From positions 1 through 64,000 of the forward strand of contig JACMLJ010000020.1 of NCBI GenBank assembly GCA_014379625.1: a DNA stretch of 64,000 bases. The letters are read 5' to 3'. This DNA comes from Ferruginibacter sp. GTDB lineage: Bacteria; Bacteroidota; Bacteroidia; Chitinophagales; Chitinophagaceae. The notes beneath the pieces were generated by a model. The model made no database searches. It was given only the letters and a program-made list of their open reading frames with translations, and was not told the DNA's origin. The position numbers and the translations under genes were made by a program. Every line of letters starts with the position of its first letter. Position 1 is the stretch's first letter. Shown piece by piece: positions 9,172 through 17,840 of this stretch.

Positions 9172-10061
9172 AGCAGCCGCAGGAGTTTAAGGTAAAACAA
9201 ATTTTGAAAAGCCTGCTTAAGGTATTGATAACCGTGTTTTGTTTTTGGTATATTCAGCGAAAGATAGATTTTGCCAGGGTTGGAAGTATGGTCCATTTCA
9301 TGAACTATCCCTGGATGTTACTTGCATTGGCATCGTTTGTGGTATCCAAGATCGTTTCTTCATACCGGTTGAACCTGTATTTTAAAGCAATGGGAATCCG
9401 AATGACGCAAACCAGTAATCTCAGGCTTTACTGGTTAGGCATGTTTTACAATCTTTTCCTGCCCGGATCAATCAGCGGAGATGCCTATAAAGTGATCAGG
9501 CTGACGAAAGTGTATAAAAAGCCTGCAAAGCAGGTAACTGCTGCCGTTGTTTTTGACCGTTTTAGCGGACTGCTTAACCTGGGCTTGTTATTGGTGATTT
9601 TTTGGATCCTTGTGCAGGGATTTACGGCCCTGGGTGCTCTCTTCATCGCATCGGCTTTACTGGCTGTTTTAGTTTGTTACCTGGTTTGCAGGCGTTTTTT
9701 TCCTTACCTGTTGTTGGCTTTCTGGCGAACATTTGCATTAGGTATGATTGTCCAGGTACTGCAGGTGGCCTGTATGTTTGCAATTTTACAGGCGCTTTAT
9801 ATTGAAACGCATTCTGCCCAATATCTTTTGGTTTTCCTTGTTTCCTGTGTAGTGGCGGTACTTCCATTTACTATCGGCGGGTTGGGGGCCAGGGAAATGG
9901 TATTTCTGTGGGGGGCTTCCCTTTTCCTGCTCGATGCTGAGCAGTCGGTGCTAGGAAGCATTGCGTTTTACGCAGTGACTGTTACCGCTTCCCTACCCGG
10001 TCTGGTGTTTGTATTTTTCGATCCTTTGCCGGCAAATGCTGAAACCATCGCTAATAAGTAA
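9150..10061 (+). CDS. LPG synthase transmembrane-like (UPF0104) protein
   Basis: A 303-residue multi-pass membrane protein of the AglD/YbhN (UPF0104) group, related to the flippase part of lysylphosphatidylglycerol synthase. Recognisable segments are WLGMFYNLFLPGSISGDAY (about residues 93-111) and FDRFSGLLNLG (about 135-145), the family's conserved loop region, plus PFTIGGLGAREMVF near 240. It lacks the soluble aminoacyl-transferase domain of MprF, so lipid aminoacylation is not expected; lipid translocation is the usual suggestion. It starts inside the PAP2 gene, and one base separates it from the glycosyltransferase gene. Confidence 0.88.
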   Translation: MDIESTIKQPQEFKVKQILKSLLKVLITVFCFWYIQRKIDFARVGSMVHFMNYPWMLLALASFVVSKIVSSYRLNLYFKAMGIRMTQTSNLRLYWLGMFYNLFLPGSISGDAYKVIRLTKVYKKPAKQVTAAVVFDRFSGLLNLGLLLVIFWILVQGFTALGALFIASALLAVLVCYLVCRRFFPYLLLAFWRTFALGMIVQVLQVACMFAILQALYIETHSAQYLLVFLVSCVVAVLPFTIGGLGAREMVFLWGASLFLLDAEQSVLGSIAFYAVTVTASLPGLVFVFFDPLPANAETIANK

Positions 10062-10062
10062 A

Positions 10063-11634
10063 ATGAAAAAAACTTCCTATAATTTTCTTCAGCGTCCGGT
10101 TGAAACTGCAATAGTGTTGATGGGGATAGCTGCCATAGTCTTATTCTTCAGGCTGGGTAGCACGCCCATCTATATCCTGGACGAAGCGAAGAATGCGCAA
10201 TGTGCCAGGGAAATGATGCAACATAATGATTGGATTGTTCCTACATTTAACAATGAGCTAAGGGCCCACAAACCACCACTGCACTATTATTTCATGCGGG
10301 CTTCCTATAAAGTGTTTGGCATTACTCCCTTTGGCGCGAGGTTTCCTTCGGCTTTGCTGGGATTATTAACCATAATTTTCAGTTGGTGGTTCATTAAAAA
10401 ATTTTGCACGGCACGGATTGCACTGCTTGCATTGTTAACGATGGTATTGTCCACACATTTTTTATTCGAATTCCGGATGGCCGTGCCTGATCCCTACCTG
10501 ATTTTTTTTACAACCATCGGCCTGTTTTCATTTTATGCATATATCCGCGAACGGAAAACCTACTGGGTTATTTTTTCGGCAGTAGCTATGGCATTAGCGG
10601 CCTTGTCTAAGGGGCCGGTAGCATTGGCATTGCCCGGACTCGCCATTTTGGCCTGGTTAGTTTTAGAAAAAAAAATAAAGATGCTGCTCGACTGGAAATT
10701 AGTTATGGCGGCATTTGTGTTTTTAATTGTTGCATTACCCTGGTATTTATTGGTTCACAAAGCTACGGGAGGAGAATTTACCAGGGGTTTTTTCCTTGAG
10801 CACAATATCCGGCGTTTTAATGAACCCATGGAAGGCCATGGCGGGATTTTTTTGTTAGTACCTTTATTTGTGTTTATCGGTTTGTTGCCAATGTCAGTGT
10901 TTTTAACCGGTTTTATCCGGCGGGTAAAACATTTTTACCCCCAGCCAATGGTTTCTTTTTCCATCGCCATATCCCTTGTTTTTATTCTTTTTTTTAGTTT
11001 TTCCGGCACCAAACTGCCCAATTACCCTATGCCCTGCTACCCGTTTTTGAGCCTGCTGATCGCCTATTCCATGAACAACGCAATTGAATCACCGAAAGGC
11101 ATTAAAGGGCCACTGATTATTCTATTTGTATTTTCCCTTCTCCTGCTTGCAGCGGCAGTAATTGGTTTCAGGCTTGACCCTTCGCTTAATCCAAAAGCTG
11201 CATGGGCCCTTCTTTTTTTACTGCCAGTTGTTGGAATCGGGGTGGCTATTTTTAGATCAGGGAAAAATAGTGTTTATGCATTGATTGCAGTAGTTGTATG
11301 TTATTGTGTTTTCAACCTGGTTGGGCTTGGGATATTGTACCCTGCAATTTACAGGGATAATCCTGTTTCTGCAACGATCCATCATGTAAGGGCATCCGGG
11401 GATATATTTGCTTACCAGATATATAATCCGGCCTTTAATTTTTATATTGATCAACCCATTAAAGTGCTGACCAGCAAAACGGAACTCGAAAAAGCCATAC
11501 ATAACAGCGCCGGTGCAATTATTATAACCAGGGAAAATTATCTACCGGAACTGGAAGGGTTACCATTACAAATTATACAGAAATACAAGGATCCCCTTGA
11601 ATCGCCTACTACTGTTATCCTGAAATACAGGTAA
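10063..11634 (+). CDS. GT39/ArnT-like membrane glycosyltransferase
   Basis: A 523-residue polytopic membrane protein of the GT-C fold (PMT/ArnT group), which uses polyprenyl-phosphate sugars to modify lipid A, proteins or glycans outside the cytoplasm. The first external loop holds the acidic motif ILDEAKNAQCAREM and then AHKPPLHYYF, both characteristic of the family, and about ten more hydrophobic segments follow. The ATG at 10063, one base after the preceding stop, is preferred over in-frame upstream starts inside that gene. Coupling to the PAP2 and UPF0104 genes suggests shared use of an undecaprenyl carrier. The sugar and acceptor are unknown. Confidence 0.9.
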   Translation: MKKTSYNFLQRPVETAIVLMGIAAIVLFFRLGSTPIYILDEAKNAQCAREMMQHNDWIVPTFNNELRAHKPPLHYYFMRASYKVFGITPFGARFPSALLGLLTIIFSWWFIKKFCTARIALLALLTMVLSTHFLFEFRMAVPDPYLIFFTTIGLFSFYAYIRERKTYWVIFSAVAMALAALSKGPVALALPGLAILAWLVLEKKIKMLLDWKLVMAAFVFLIVALPWYLLVHKATGGEFTRGFFLEHNIRRFNEPMEGHGGIFLLVPLFVFIGLLPMSVFLTGFIRRVKHFYPQPMVSFSIAISLVFILFFSFSGTKLPNYPMPCYPFLSLLIAYSMNNAIESPKGIKGPLIILFVFSLLLLAAAVIGFRLDPSLNPKAAWALLFLLPVVGIGVAIFRSGKNSVYALIAVVVCYCVFNLVGLGILYPAIYRDNPVSATIHHVRASGDIFAYQIYNPAFNFYIDQPIKVLTSKTELEKAIHNSAGAIIITRENYLPELEGLPLQIIQKYKDPLESPTTVILKYR

Positions 11635-11771
11635 TTGCACCCTGCATGTGTTGTGCCGGCTGCAAAATAATTCCCCCGGTTTGGAAATAAATGTCTTTTT
11701 TATTTTTGTGCATCCCAAAATAAAAAAGGGCTGGGATAGAGATCCCGCCCCGGTTTAAAATCCAATATCCT

Positions 11772-11948
11772 ATGAAAAACCAGGGTACAGACAAAATAAA
11801 ACTCCTATTCATTGCATCCCCGTTGTTAATAATTTGTTATGCGGTAAAGATGAAAAGAAATCTGTCAGTTCGGCATAGCAGGTGGCAAATCAATGGAAGA
11901 GGGGTAATATCTTCAATTTTAGAAATTCGTGAAAACGATTTTTTTTAA
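11772..11948 (+). CDS. Possible 58-residue membrane peptide
   Basis: ATG at 11772 opens a short frame with a basic start (MKNQGTDKIK), a hydrophobic stretch LLFIASPLLIICYAV and a basic tail. This is the only credible coding signal in the 373-base gap between the GT39 gene and lysC; the rest of that gap shows nothing I can name. I recognise no family and see no strong ribosome site. It may be a small membrane peptide or a chance ORF. Confidence 0.25.
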   Translation: MKNQGTDKIKLLFIASPLLIICYAVKMKRNLSVRHSRWQINGRGVISSILEIRENDFF

Positions 11949-12007
11949 CGCCTTGAGCGGCATAGCCCGTAAATGCTGCTAATAGGAAAACAGGGTTAGG
12001 CGCATAA

Positions 12008-13330
12008 TTAATCGAGCCCAAACAAATCAACGTTCAACGACTGTAAAGTTTGTTCTTTATGATTACTGTCAATCAATATAGAAATATTGTGATGGCTTCC
12101 CCCATAGCTTACCATGCGTACGGGAATATTTTTTAACGATCTGAATAGTTTTTGCATTACATCTTCCGTTTGCGCAATTTCATTACCCACAATAGAAACA
12201 ATCGTTTGATTGGCATCTATTTCCACGGTTCCAAACGGCTCCAGTTCCTTTACTATTTCGGCCAGGTGAATGTCGCTATCTATTGTAATTGAAACGGCTA
12301 CTTCGGAAGTGGTGATCATATCGATGGAAGTGCGGTATTTTTCAAATACTTCAAATATTTTTCTTAAAAAGCCATAGGCTAAAAGCATACGGCTGCTTTT
12401 TATTTTTATAGCAGTAATTCCATCTTTCGCCGCTATTGCTTTTACCCCTACGCTGCCGGCCAGTTCGGTTATCAGTGTTCCCTTTGCTTCCGGCTGCATT
12501 GTATTGAGTAGCTTCACCGGTACGTTGTAAAACTGGGCCGGCCAGATGCTTGCAGGATGTAAAATCTTTGCACCAAAATAAGCCAGTTCAGCGGCTTCCT
12601 CAAAACTTAGCTGCTCAATGGCCACCGTTTTTTTAACCACCCTTGGGTCATTATTATGCATGCCATCAATATCGGTCCATATTTCGCATACAGTAGCCTT
12701 AATTGCCGCGGCTATGAGCGAAGCGCTGTAATCGCTTCCCCCTCTTTTTAAATTGTCTACTTCTCCTTTTGAATTGCGGCTGATATAGCCCTGTGTGATA
12801 AATATTTTTTTATCCTTATTGCGTTGTAAGATCTGTGCAAGCTTTACTTTTATGCTTCCTATCTGCGGTTCATCGTAGTTATCGATCGTCATAAAATCAA
12901 GCGCCGGTATCAGCATATGGTCAATGCCCTGTTCATCAAGGTATATCGAAAATAATTTTGTACTCAGCAATTCGCCCTGGGCCAGTATATCTTTATTTAA
13001 AGCTTCGCTGAAAGATATCTTTAAAATAATGTTCAGAAATTCAAAATGTTCACTGGTAATAGCCGCCGCTTTTTCCAATGCCGCAGCAGAGGTAAGTAAA
13101 TGGCTGCAAAAGTTTTTATAATGCAATTCTAAGGCGCTGATTTGTTTTTTGGCGGTATTCCTGTCGCCCTGGGATAGGGAATTGCTGATTTCAACCAACG
13201 CATTGGTGGTGCCGCTTAATGCCGAGAGCACCACAATTTTGCTTTCCGCATCCTTTGTAATCAATTTTGCTACTTCACGCATTCTTTCGGGCTTTCCAAC
13301 GCTGGTGCCGCCAAATTTCATTATTTTCAT
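12008..13330 (-). CDS. lysC: Monofunctional aspartate kinase
   Basis: Aspartokinase phosphorylates aspartate at the head of the lysine/diaminopimelate, threonine and methionine pathways. The 440 residues contain the start motif KFGGTSVG, FITQGYISRN and RGGSDYSASL in the kinase domain, and TDIDGMHNNDPR in the aspartate/ATP region. Two ACT-type regulatory segments occupy about residues 300-440 (including DMITTSEVAVSITI and VSIVGNEIAQ), so feedback control, probably by lysine, is expected. It ends without a homoserine dehydrogenase domain, so it is not the ThrA fusion. The meso-diaminopimelate implied by the MurE motif would depend on this pathway. Confidence 0.94.
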   Translation of the reverse strand: MKIMKFGGTSVGKPERMREVAKLITKDAESKIVVLSALSGTTNALVEISNSLSQGDRNTAKKQISALELHYKNFCSHLLTSAAALEKAAAITSEHFEFLNIILKISFSEALNKDILAQGELLSTKLFSIYLDEQGIDHMLIPALDFMTIDNYDEPQIGSIKVKLAQILQRNKDKKIFITQGYISRNSKGEVDNLKRGGSDYSASLIAAAIKATVCEIWTDIDGMHNNDPRVVKKTVAIEQLSFEEAAELAYFGAKILHPASIWPAQFYNVPVKLLNTMQPEAKGTLITELAGSVGVKAIAAKDGITAIKIKSSRMLLAYGFLRKIFEVFEKYRTSIDMITTSEVAVSITIDSDIHLAEIVKELEPFGTVEIDANQTIVSIVGNEIAQTEDVMQKLFRSLKNIPVRMVSYGGSHHNISILIDSNHKEQTLQSLNVDLFGLD

Positions 13331-13386
13331 ATTTGCCCCCGGTCCGCTTAAAGCGAATTTTTAAAATGATCTGTTATTTGAGTCGG

Positions 13387-13394
13387 CAAATTTA
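13387..13394 (-). promoter_or_regulatory. TAnnTTTG -7 element of lysC
   Basis: The minus strand reads TAAATTTG, about 57 bases before the lysC ATG, matching the Bacteroidota -7 consensus. Confidence 0.5.
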
Positions 13395-13502
13395 CCGGTT
13401 AATGAGCCGCTTTCAAAAAATAAGTTAGCAGTATAATTTATAAAAACCAGCTTTCCGGGTGAGTTCATTTTTTATACAGGTGAGTTAGGCGCTGCGCACT
13501 GT

Positions 13503-14582
13503 TTATTCTATCCTGAGGTTATACTTTGCGCCCAGGATGGCCAAATCATCCACGACGGCCTGTAGCAAAGGAATGCCATTATTCATTCTTTCCCTTTCCA
13601 TTTCTCTTTCAGGGTCACCCGGAATGATCATTTTTGTTTCTGTCTTAATAGTTTTAGCGGAGCGGAAACGTTGTATCCATTTATCCATGTGCAACTTAAA
13701 ATCGGGTGCAGGCCGGAAGGCATCAATCCGCATGGCGCCAAAAAAATGTCCAATGCCTTCACCAGGCAGGTTTTCGGGCATTGGTATGTAGGCGGGAAAG
13801 GGAGGCACCCACGGGCCATAATTGGCCCCACTCAAAATTGCGGAAAAAATATCCACCACCGAACCCAGCATATATCCCTTATGACTGCCATGGTCTTTAT
13901 CTCCTCCAAGCGGCAATAATGCACCGCCGTTTTTCACCTCATCGGCCCGGTTACTCGGTTCACCTTCCTTTGTTTGTACCCAGCCGCCAGGTGTATCCAG
14001 GTTTTTTCGCTGCAGTATTTCCAGTTTCCCATTGGCTGCGGTAGTAGTGGCAAAATCCGCTACAAAGGGCAGTTCATTACCCGCCGGTATGGCTACTGCT
14101 ATTGGGTTGGTTCCCAATAGTCTTTCCACCGAAAAAGTGGGAGCCACCAGTGCCGATGCATTGGTCATGGCAATACCGATCATGTCATTATCCAGCGCCA
14201 TCATCGCATGGTAGCCCGCTATGCCAAAATGATTACTGTTCTTCACACTTACCCAGCCGGTGCCAACATTACGGGCTTTATCAATGGCTACCTGCATCGC
14301 TGCAGGGGCAACTACCAGGCCCAGGCCTTTATCGCCATCAATGACCGCCGTGGAAGGGGTTTCATGCACAATTTGAATAGCCGGATTGGCATTTATTCTT
14401 TTCACTTCCCAAAGCCGTACATATCCGGTTAACCTGGCAATGCCATGACTGTCGACGCCCCTTAAATCTGCCGATAATAATACTTTTGCTGCTGTTGCTG
14501 CATTTGCATCGCAGCAACCTATTTTAAGAAAAATATTTTTAGAGAAGTTATAGAGTTGCTGATAAGAATAGTTGTTTACCAT
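13503..14582 (-). CDS. Ldh2/malate-lactate dehydrogenase family protein
   Basis: An NAD(P)-dependent 2-hydroxyacid dehydrogenase of the LDH2/MDH2 family (YlbC, ComC, AllD relatives), distinct from the Rossmann-fold malate dehydrogenases. The 359 residues show SADLRGVDSHGIARL (about 33-47), carrying the catalytic-region histidine, then VKNSNHFGIAGYHAM, LLGTNPIAVAIP, and GDKDHGSHKGYMLG, all hallmark stretches. Substrate cannot be read from sequence; malate, sulfolactate and ureidoglycolate are all known in the family. It shares its strand with lysC but is separated by about 170 bases. Confidence 0.9.
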   Translation of the reverse strand: MVNNYSYQQLYNFSKNIFLKIGCCDANAATAAKVLLSADLRGVDSHGIARLTGYVRLWEVKRINANPAIQIVHETPSTAVIDGDKGLGLVVAPAAMQVAIDKARNVGTGWVSVKNSNHFGIAGYHAMMALDNDMIGIAMTNASALVAPTFSVERLLGTNPIAVAIPAGNELPFVADFATTTAANGKLEILQRKNLDTPGGWVQTKEGEPSNRADEVKNGGALLPLGGDKDHGSHKGYMLGSVVDIFSAILSGANYGPWVPPFPAYIPMPENLPGEGIGHFFGAMRIDAFRPAPDFKLHMDKWIQRFRSAKTIKTETKMIIPGDPEREMERERMNNGIPLLQAVVDDLAILGAKYNLRIE

Positions 14583-14727
14583 CGTATAGAGTTAAGTAGC
14601 TAACCGGTAATGATCCTCAAGATGCAAAGCCCAAATGCAGGTTGGTAGGCTGTGTATTGAAATACCCTGGCGGCGGGGAAGATAAGCATCATTGATTAAA
14701 TGCCGGGTTGAAATGAAAAATAGTATA

Positions 14728-15498
14728 TTAAAATTGCAGGTGCCTTACCGTTAACCCATCGTTGATCAGTTGCTTTAATGAATCAATGCCAATTTTTAAA
14801 TGACGCTCTACAAAATCAGAAGTAACTTTTTTATCGCTTGCTTCAGTTTTAACACCTTCCGGGACCATGGGGCTGTCACTTACCAATAATAAAGCGCCGG
14901 TTGAAATTTTGTTGTAAAACCCTACCGTAAAAATGGTGGCTGTTTCCATGTCAATTGCGTATGCCCTTACCCGTTGCAGGTACTCTTTAAATACTTCATC
15001 ATGTTCCCATACCCGGCGGTTGGTAGTATATACGGTACCCGTCCAGTAGTCGCAGGCATAATCCCTGATGGTGGTGGAAATTGCTTTTTGCAGCATAAAC
15101 GCCGGCAATGCCGGTACTTCTGGTGGAAAATAGTCATTGCTGGTACCCTCCCCCCTTAATGCCGCGATAGGTAATATCAGGTCGCCAATTTTATTGCGTT
15201 TTTTTAAGCCGCCGCATTTGCCCAGAAACAATACCGCTTTAGGTTTTATGGCAGTCAGCAAATCCATAATAGTAGCCGCACCCGGACTGCCCATGCCAAA
15301 ATTAATAATGGTGATATCGTCAGCAGTGGCGCATTGCATTGGCCTGTCTTTACCTATTACTTTTACTTTATTCCATTTTGCGAACATTTCTACGTAATTG
15401 GAAAAATTGGTAAGCAGGATATATTCCCCGAAATTTTCTAATTTTTCTCCTGTGTACCGGGGCAGCCAGTTTTCTACTATATCTTCTTTTGTTTTCAT
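14728..15498 (-). CDS. amn: AMP nucleosidase (Bacteroidota type)
   Basis: Cleaves AMP to adenine and ribose 5-phosphate, adjusting the adenylate pool. The 256 residues match the short form found in Bacteroidota, lacking the long N-terminal domain of the Escherichia coli enzyme. Nucleoside phosphorylase-fold signatures are INFGMGSPGAATIMD (about 66-80), VLFLGKCGGLKKR (about 90-102) and AYAIDMETATIFTVG (about 180-194), the last holding the ribose-binding Met-Glu pair. SDSPMVPEGVKT follows. The gene is flanked upstream by an 8-bp tandem array. Confidence 0.93.
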   Translation of the reverse strand: MKTKEDIVENWLPRYTGEKLENFGEYILLTNFSNYVEMFAKWNKVKVIGKDRPMQCATADDITIINFGMGSPGAATIMDLLTAIKPKAVLFLGKCGGLKKRNKIGDLILPIAALRGEGTSNDYFPPEVPALPAFMLQKAISTTIRDYACDYWTGTVYTTNRRVWEHDEVFKEYLQRVRAYAIDMETATIFTVGFYNKISTGALLLVSDSPMVPEGVKTEASDKKVTSDFVERHLKIGIDSLKQLINDGLTVRHLQF

Positions 15499-15506
15499 TG
15501 TTGGAT

Positions 15507-15586
15507 GATTCGTTGGTTTGTCAAATCGTTTATTCGTTCATTGTTTTAATTTGTGCGCCGGTTCAATACTTAATTCGTTTATTTGT
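15507..15586. repeat. 8-bp degenerate tandem array upstream of amn
   Basis: Ten contiguous octads can be laid out in phase, among them GATTCGTT, AAATCGTT, TATTCGTT, TAATTTGT, TAATTCGT and TTATTTGT. It fills much of the spacer between the divergent amn and PD-(D/E)XK genes. No other structure was seen in it. Confidence 0.6.
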
Positions 15587-15663
15587 GCAGGAATGTTTGG
15601 TAGTTGGTTACTACCGGGGATCAATAAACTATTTATAAAAATACAAAATCTTTTTTGCTAACT

Positions 15664-16104
15664 ATGATTAAGATTGACTACCCGGAATACCAGCCCAATA
15701 TAAAAAACCAGCAGGGAAAGGAATATATTTTTGATGAAATAAGAAAGCAATGGATATGGCTTACACCCGAGGAGTGGGTGAGGCAAAATTTTTTACAGTA
15801 TTTAACCCGGTGTAAAAAATATCCGTCTTCCCTCATTGCGGTAGAAAAAGAAATTCAGTTGGGAGAGCTTACCAAAAGATTCGATATCGTTGTGTACGAC
15901 AGGAACACTAATCCATGGATGATCATTGAATGCAAGGAAATGAATGTTTCACTAACCAGGCCGGTATTGAACCAGGCGCTTCGCTATAATATTATTTTGA
16001 ATGTGCCTTATATTATTATTACCAACGGAAGCCATTGTTATGGCTTTTCCGGAAATAAAGGCTTACTGGAAGAATTAAGTGACTTGCCGGATTTTAATTG
16101 CTGA
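15664..16104 (+). CDS. HsdR N-terminal-like PD-(D/E)XK protein
   Basis: A 146-residue stand-alone protein resembling the nuclease domain at the N-terminus of type I restriction R subunits. The nuclease core is visible as FDIVVYD followed by WMIIECKEMN, giving the D...ExK pattern of the PD-(D/E)XK fold. There is no helicase domain and no hsdM or hsdS gene nearby, so restriction activity is not implied. Homologues of this small protein are common in Bacteroidota genomes and their role is unsettled. The ATG at 15664 is preferred to an in-frame TTG at 15655. Confidence 0.85.
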   Translation: MIKIDYPEYQPNIKNQQGKEYIFDEIRKQWIWLTPEEWVRQNFLQYLTRCKKYPSSLIAVEKEIQLGELTKRFDIVVYDRNTNPWMIIECKEMNVSLTRPVLNQALRYNIILNVPYIIITNGSHCYGFSGNKGLLEELSDLPDFNC

Positions 16105-16167
16105 TACCTGCTTGTTTGGTACCGGCCAGGATGAACCGCCAGGAAAATTGGAATCAGCAATCAGTTG

Positions 16168-17070
16168 TCAGGTATCTGGAAAATAGTGTTCTTCTCTTAA
16201 TTGCCTGGCCGTTTTACTGGTACCATCGTGGCTCCAGCCGGGGGGCATAAAAAGATATTTCAGTTTGTTAAAGAGTGTTGTTTTCTTTTTTAGGTCCTGT
16301 ACTAAATTATGCCATTCATGAAAAATTATTTTTACCGGATGATGCGGGTTTTCAATCGGTTTTGTGAGCCCGAATTTCACCGGCTCGGCGGGAACTTCTT
16401 CTTGGAAACTGCCAAAAAATTTATCCCAGATAATCAGGCACATCCCCATGTTTTTATCAAGGTATAAAATGTTGCTGGCATGGTGCACCCGGTGGTGGCT
16501 TGGACTTACAAAGACAAATTCAAACCAGCGCGGCATTTTTGCAATATAGCGGGTGTGTACCAGTATGCCGTAAATCTGTGTAAGCGAATACATGAAAACA
16601 ATATGTTCGGGATTAAAGCCTGCGATTGCTAACGGTATAAAATATATGAACCTGTATAAGGGTTGTAAAACAGAAGAACGAAAACCGGTGGTGAGGTTAA
16701 ACTTTTCTGAAGAATGGTGCGTAACATGTACCGCCCAAAAGAAGCGACAATAATGGTCCACCCTGTGTTCAAAATAAAAAACAAAATCTTCAGCGACAAA
16801 CAGCAGCAGCCAATACATCCAGGTACCGGGCGTAAAATGAATAACCCGGAAATTAAAAAACCATTGCAGGATAATAAACAGGTAGATCGCCCTGAACAAA
16901 AGGTCGACGCCGGCATTGAGCACTGACAAGTATATATTGACCAGTGTATCTTTGAAACTGTAATATTTTTTCAGGCGCCAGTGACTAATGATGATTTCCC
17001 CGCCAATTATTAGCAGGTACAACGGGGTGGAAACGAAGAGCAGGGTTTTTTCAGCAAACTCAAAAGGCAT
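16168..17070 (-). CDS. Sterol desaturase/fatty acid hydroxylase family protein
   Basis: A 300-residue membrane di-iron oxygenase of the sterol desaturase superfamily. The histidine clusters that bind iron are present in order: HRVDH, HVTHHSSEKFN, and SPSHHRVHHASN. About four hydrophobic helices lie in the first 170 residues and around the clusters. Family members hydroxylate or desaturate sterols, carotenoids, sphingoid or fatty acyl chains; the substrate here is not determinable. It is transcribed in the same direction as frr, about 90 bases downstream of it. Confidence 0.9.
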   Translation of the reverse strand: MPFEFAEKTLLFVSTPLYLLIIGGEIIISHWRLKKYYSFKDTLVNIYLSVLNAGVDLLFRAIYLFIILQWFFNFRVIHFTPGTWMYWLLLFVAEDFVFYFEHRVDHYCRFFWAVHVTHHSSEKFNLTTGFRSSVLQPLYRFIYFIPLAIAGFNPEHIVFMYSLTQIYGILVHTRYIAKMPRWFEFVFVSPSHHRVHHASNILYLDKNMGMCLIIWDKFFGSFQEEVPAEPVKFGLTKPIENPHHPVKIIFHEWHNLVQDLKKKTTLFNKLKYLFMPPGWSHDGTSKTARQLREEHYFPDT

Positions 17071-17160
17071 GTTGAATAATTGGAAACTGGAATAAAGTAG
17101 TTTGGATATTTCTGCAGCCGACCAGGCTTTATAAACTTGTAAACCTTAGTTTGAATTTCC

Positions 17161-17727
17161 TTACACTACCATAATCTCTTTTTCTTTTGACTCCAGGTGT
17201 TTTTCTACCAATGTAATAAACCGGTTGGTAATTTCCTGTATTTCAGCTTCTGCATTCTTCGCCAGGTCTTCGCTTATCGCGCCGTCTTTTTGTAATTTTT
17301 TTATTTGTTCAATAGCTTCCCTGCGGATATTGCGAACGGATACCTTACCCTGCTCGCCTTCGGCATTACATCTTTTCACCAGTTCTTTTCTTCTTTCTTC
17401 AGTAAGGGGAGGTAAAAACAAACGTATAAAATTGCCATCATTTTGCGGATTAATACCAATATTAGCCGCAATAATAGCCCTTTCAATTGGTTGGAGCATT
17501 TTTTTTTCCCAGGGTTGCACAGATATCGTGCGGGCATCCAATACGGATATATTTGCTATTTGCGCAATTGGGGTTGGCGCTCCATAATAATCTGCAACAA
17601 TACCATCCAGCATATTGGGATTCGCTTTTCCGGCACGTATTTTAACCAGTTCCGCTTCAAGGTGGCCCATCGCTTTCTTCATTATGGATTCGGTATCCAG
17701 TTTAATCAATTCCAGTTCTTCTGACAT
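17161..17727 (-). CDS. frr: Ribosome recycling factor
   Basis: RRF splits post-termination ribosomes together with EF-G. The 188 residues match family length: helical start LIKLDTESIMKKAMGHLEAE, the strongly conserved KIRAGKANPNML (about 31-42), YYGAPTPIAQIANI (about 48-61), then ISVQPWEKKMLQPIERAI and GNFIRLFLPPLTEERRKEL. The last third is the long-helix return of the three-helix bundle. The pyrH gene that often precedes frr is not in this window. A TAnnTTTG element sits 22 bases upstream of the ATG. Confidence 0.97.
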   Translation of the reverse strand: MSEELELIKLDTESIMKKAMGHLEAELVKIRAGKANPNMLDGIVADYYGAPTPIAQIANISVLDARTISVQPWEKKMLQPIERAIIAANIGINPQNDGNFIRLFLPPLTEERRKELVKRCNAEGEQGKVSVRNIRREAIEQIKKLQKDGAISEDLAKNAEAEIQEITNRFITLVEKHLESKEKEIMVV

Positions 17728-17749
17728 AAAATAGAAAATTAAGTGGTTG

Positions 17750-17757
17750 CAAATCTA
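17750..17757 (-). promoter_or_regulatory. TAnnTTTG -7 element of frr
   Basis: The minus strand reads TAGATTTG, 22 bases before the frr ATG. Initiation would give a very short leader. Confidence 0.55.
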
Positions 17758-17840
17758 AAGAAAAGAATAATAGTCAGGCGAATAATCGCTTATGGTTGAA
17801 GAATTTTTAAGAACAGCAGTAAGTAAACGGGAGAAAATAG

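Noticed and set aside
13537..14432. Several long open frames opposite the Ldh2-family gene
   Set aside because: They are antisense shadows: the minus-strand gene has full family motifs, and the plus-strand translations are Cys/His/Trp-rich with no motif.
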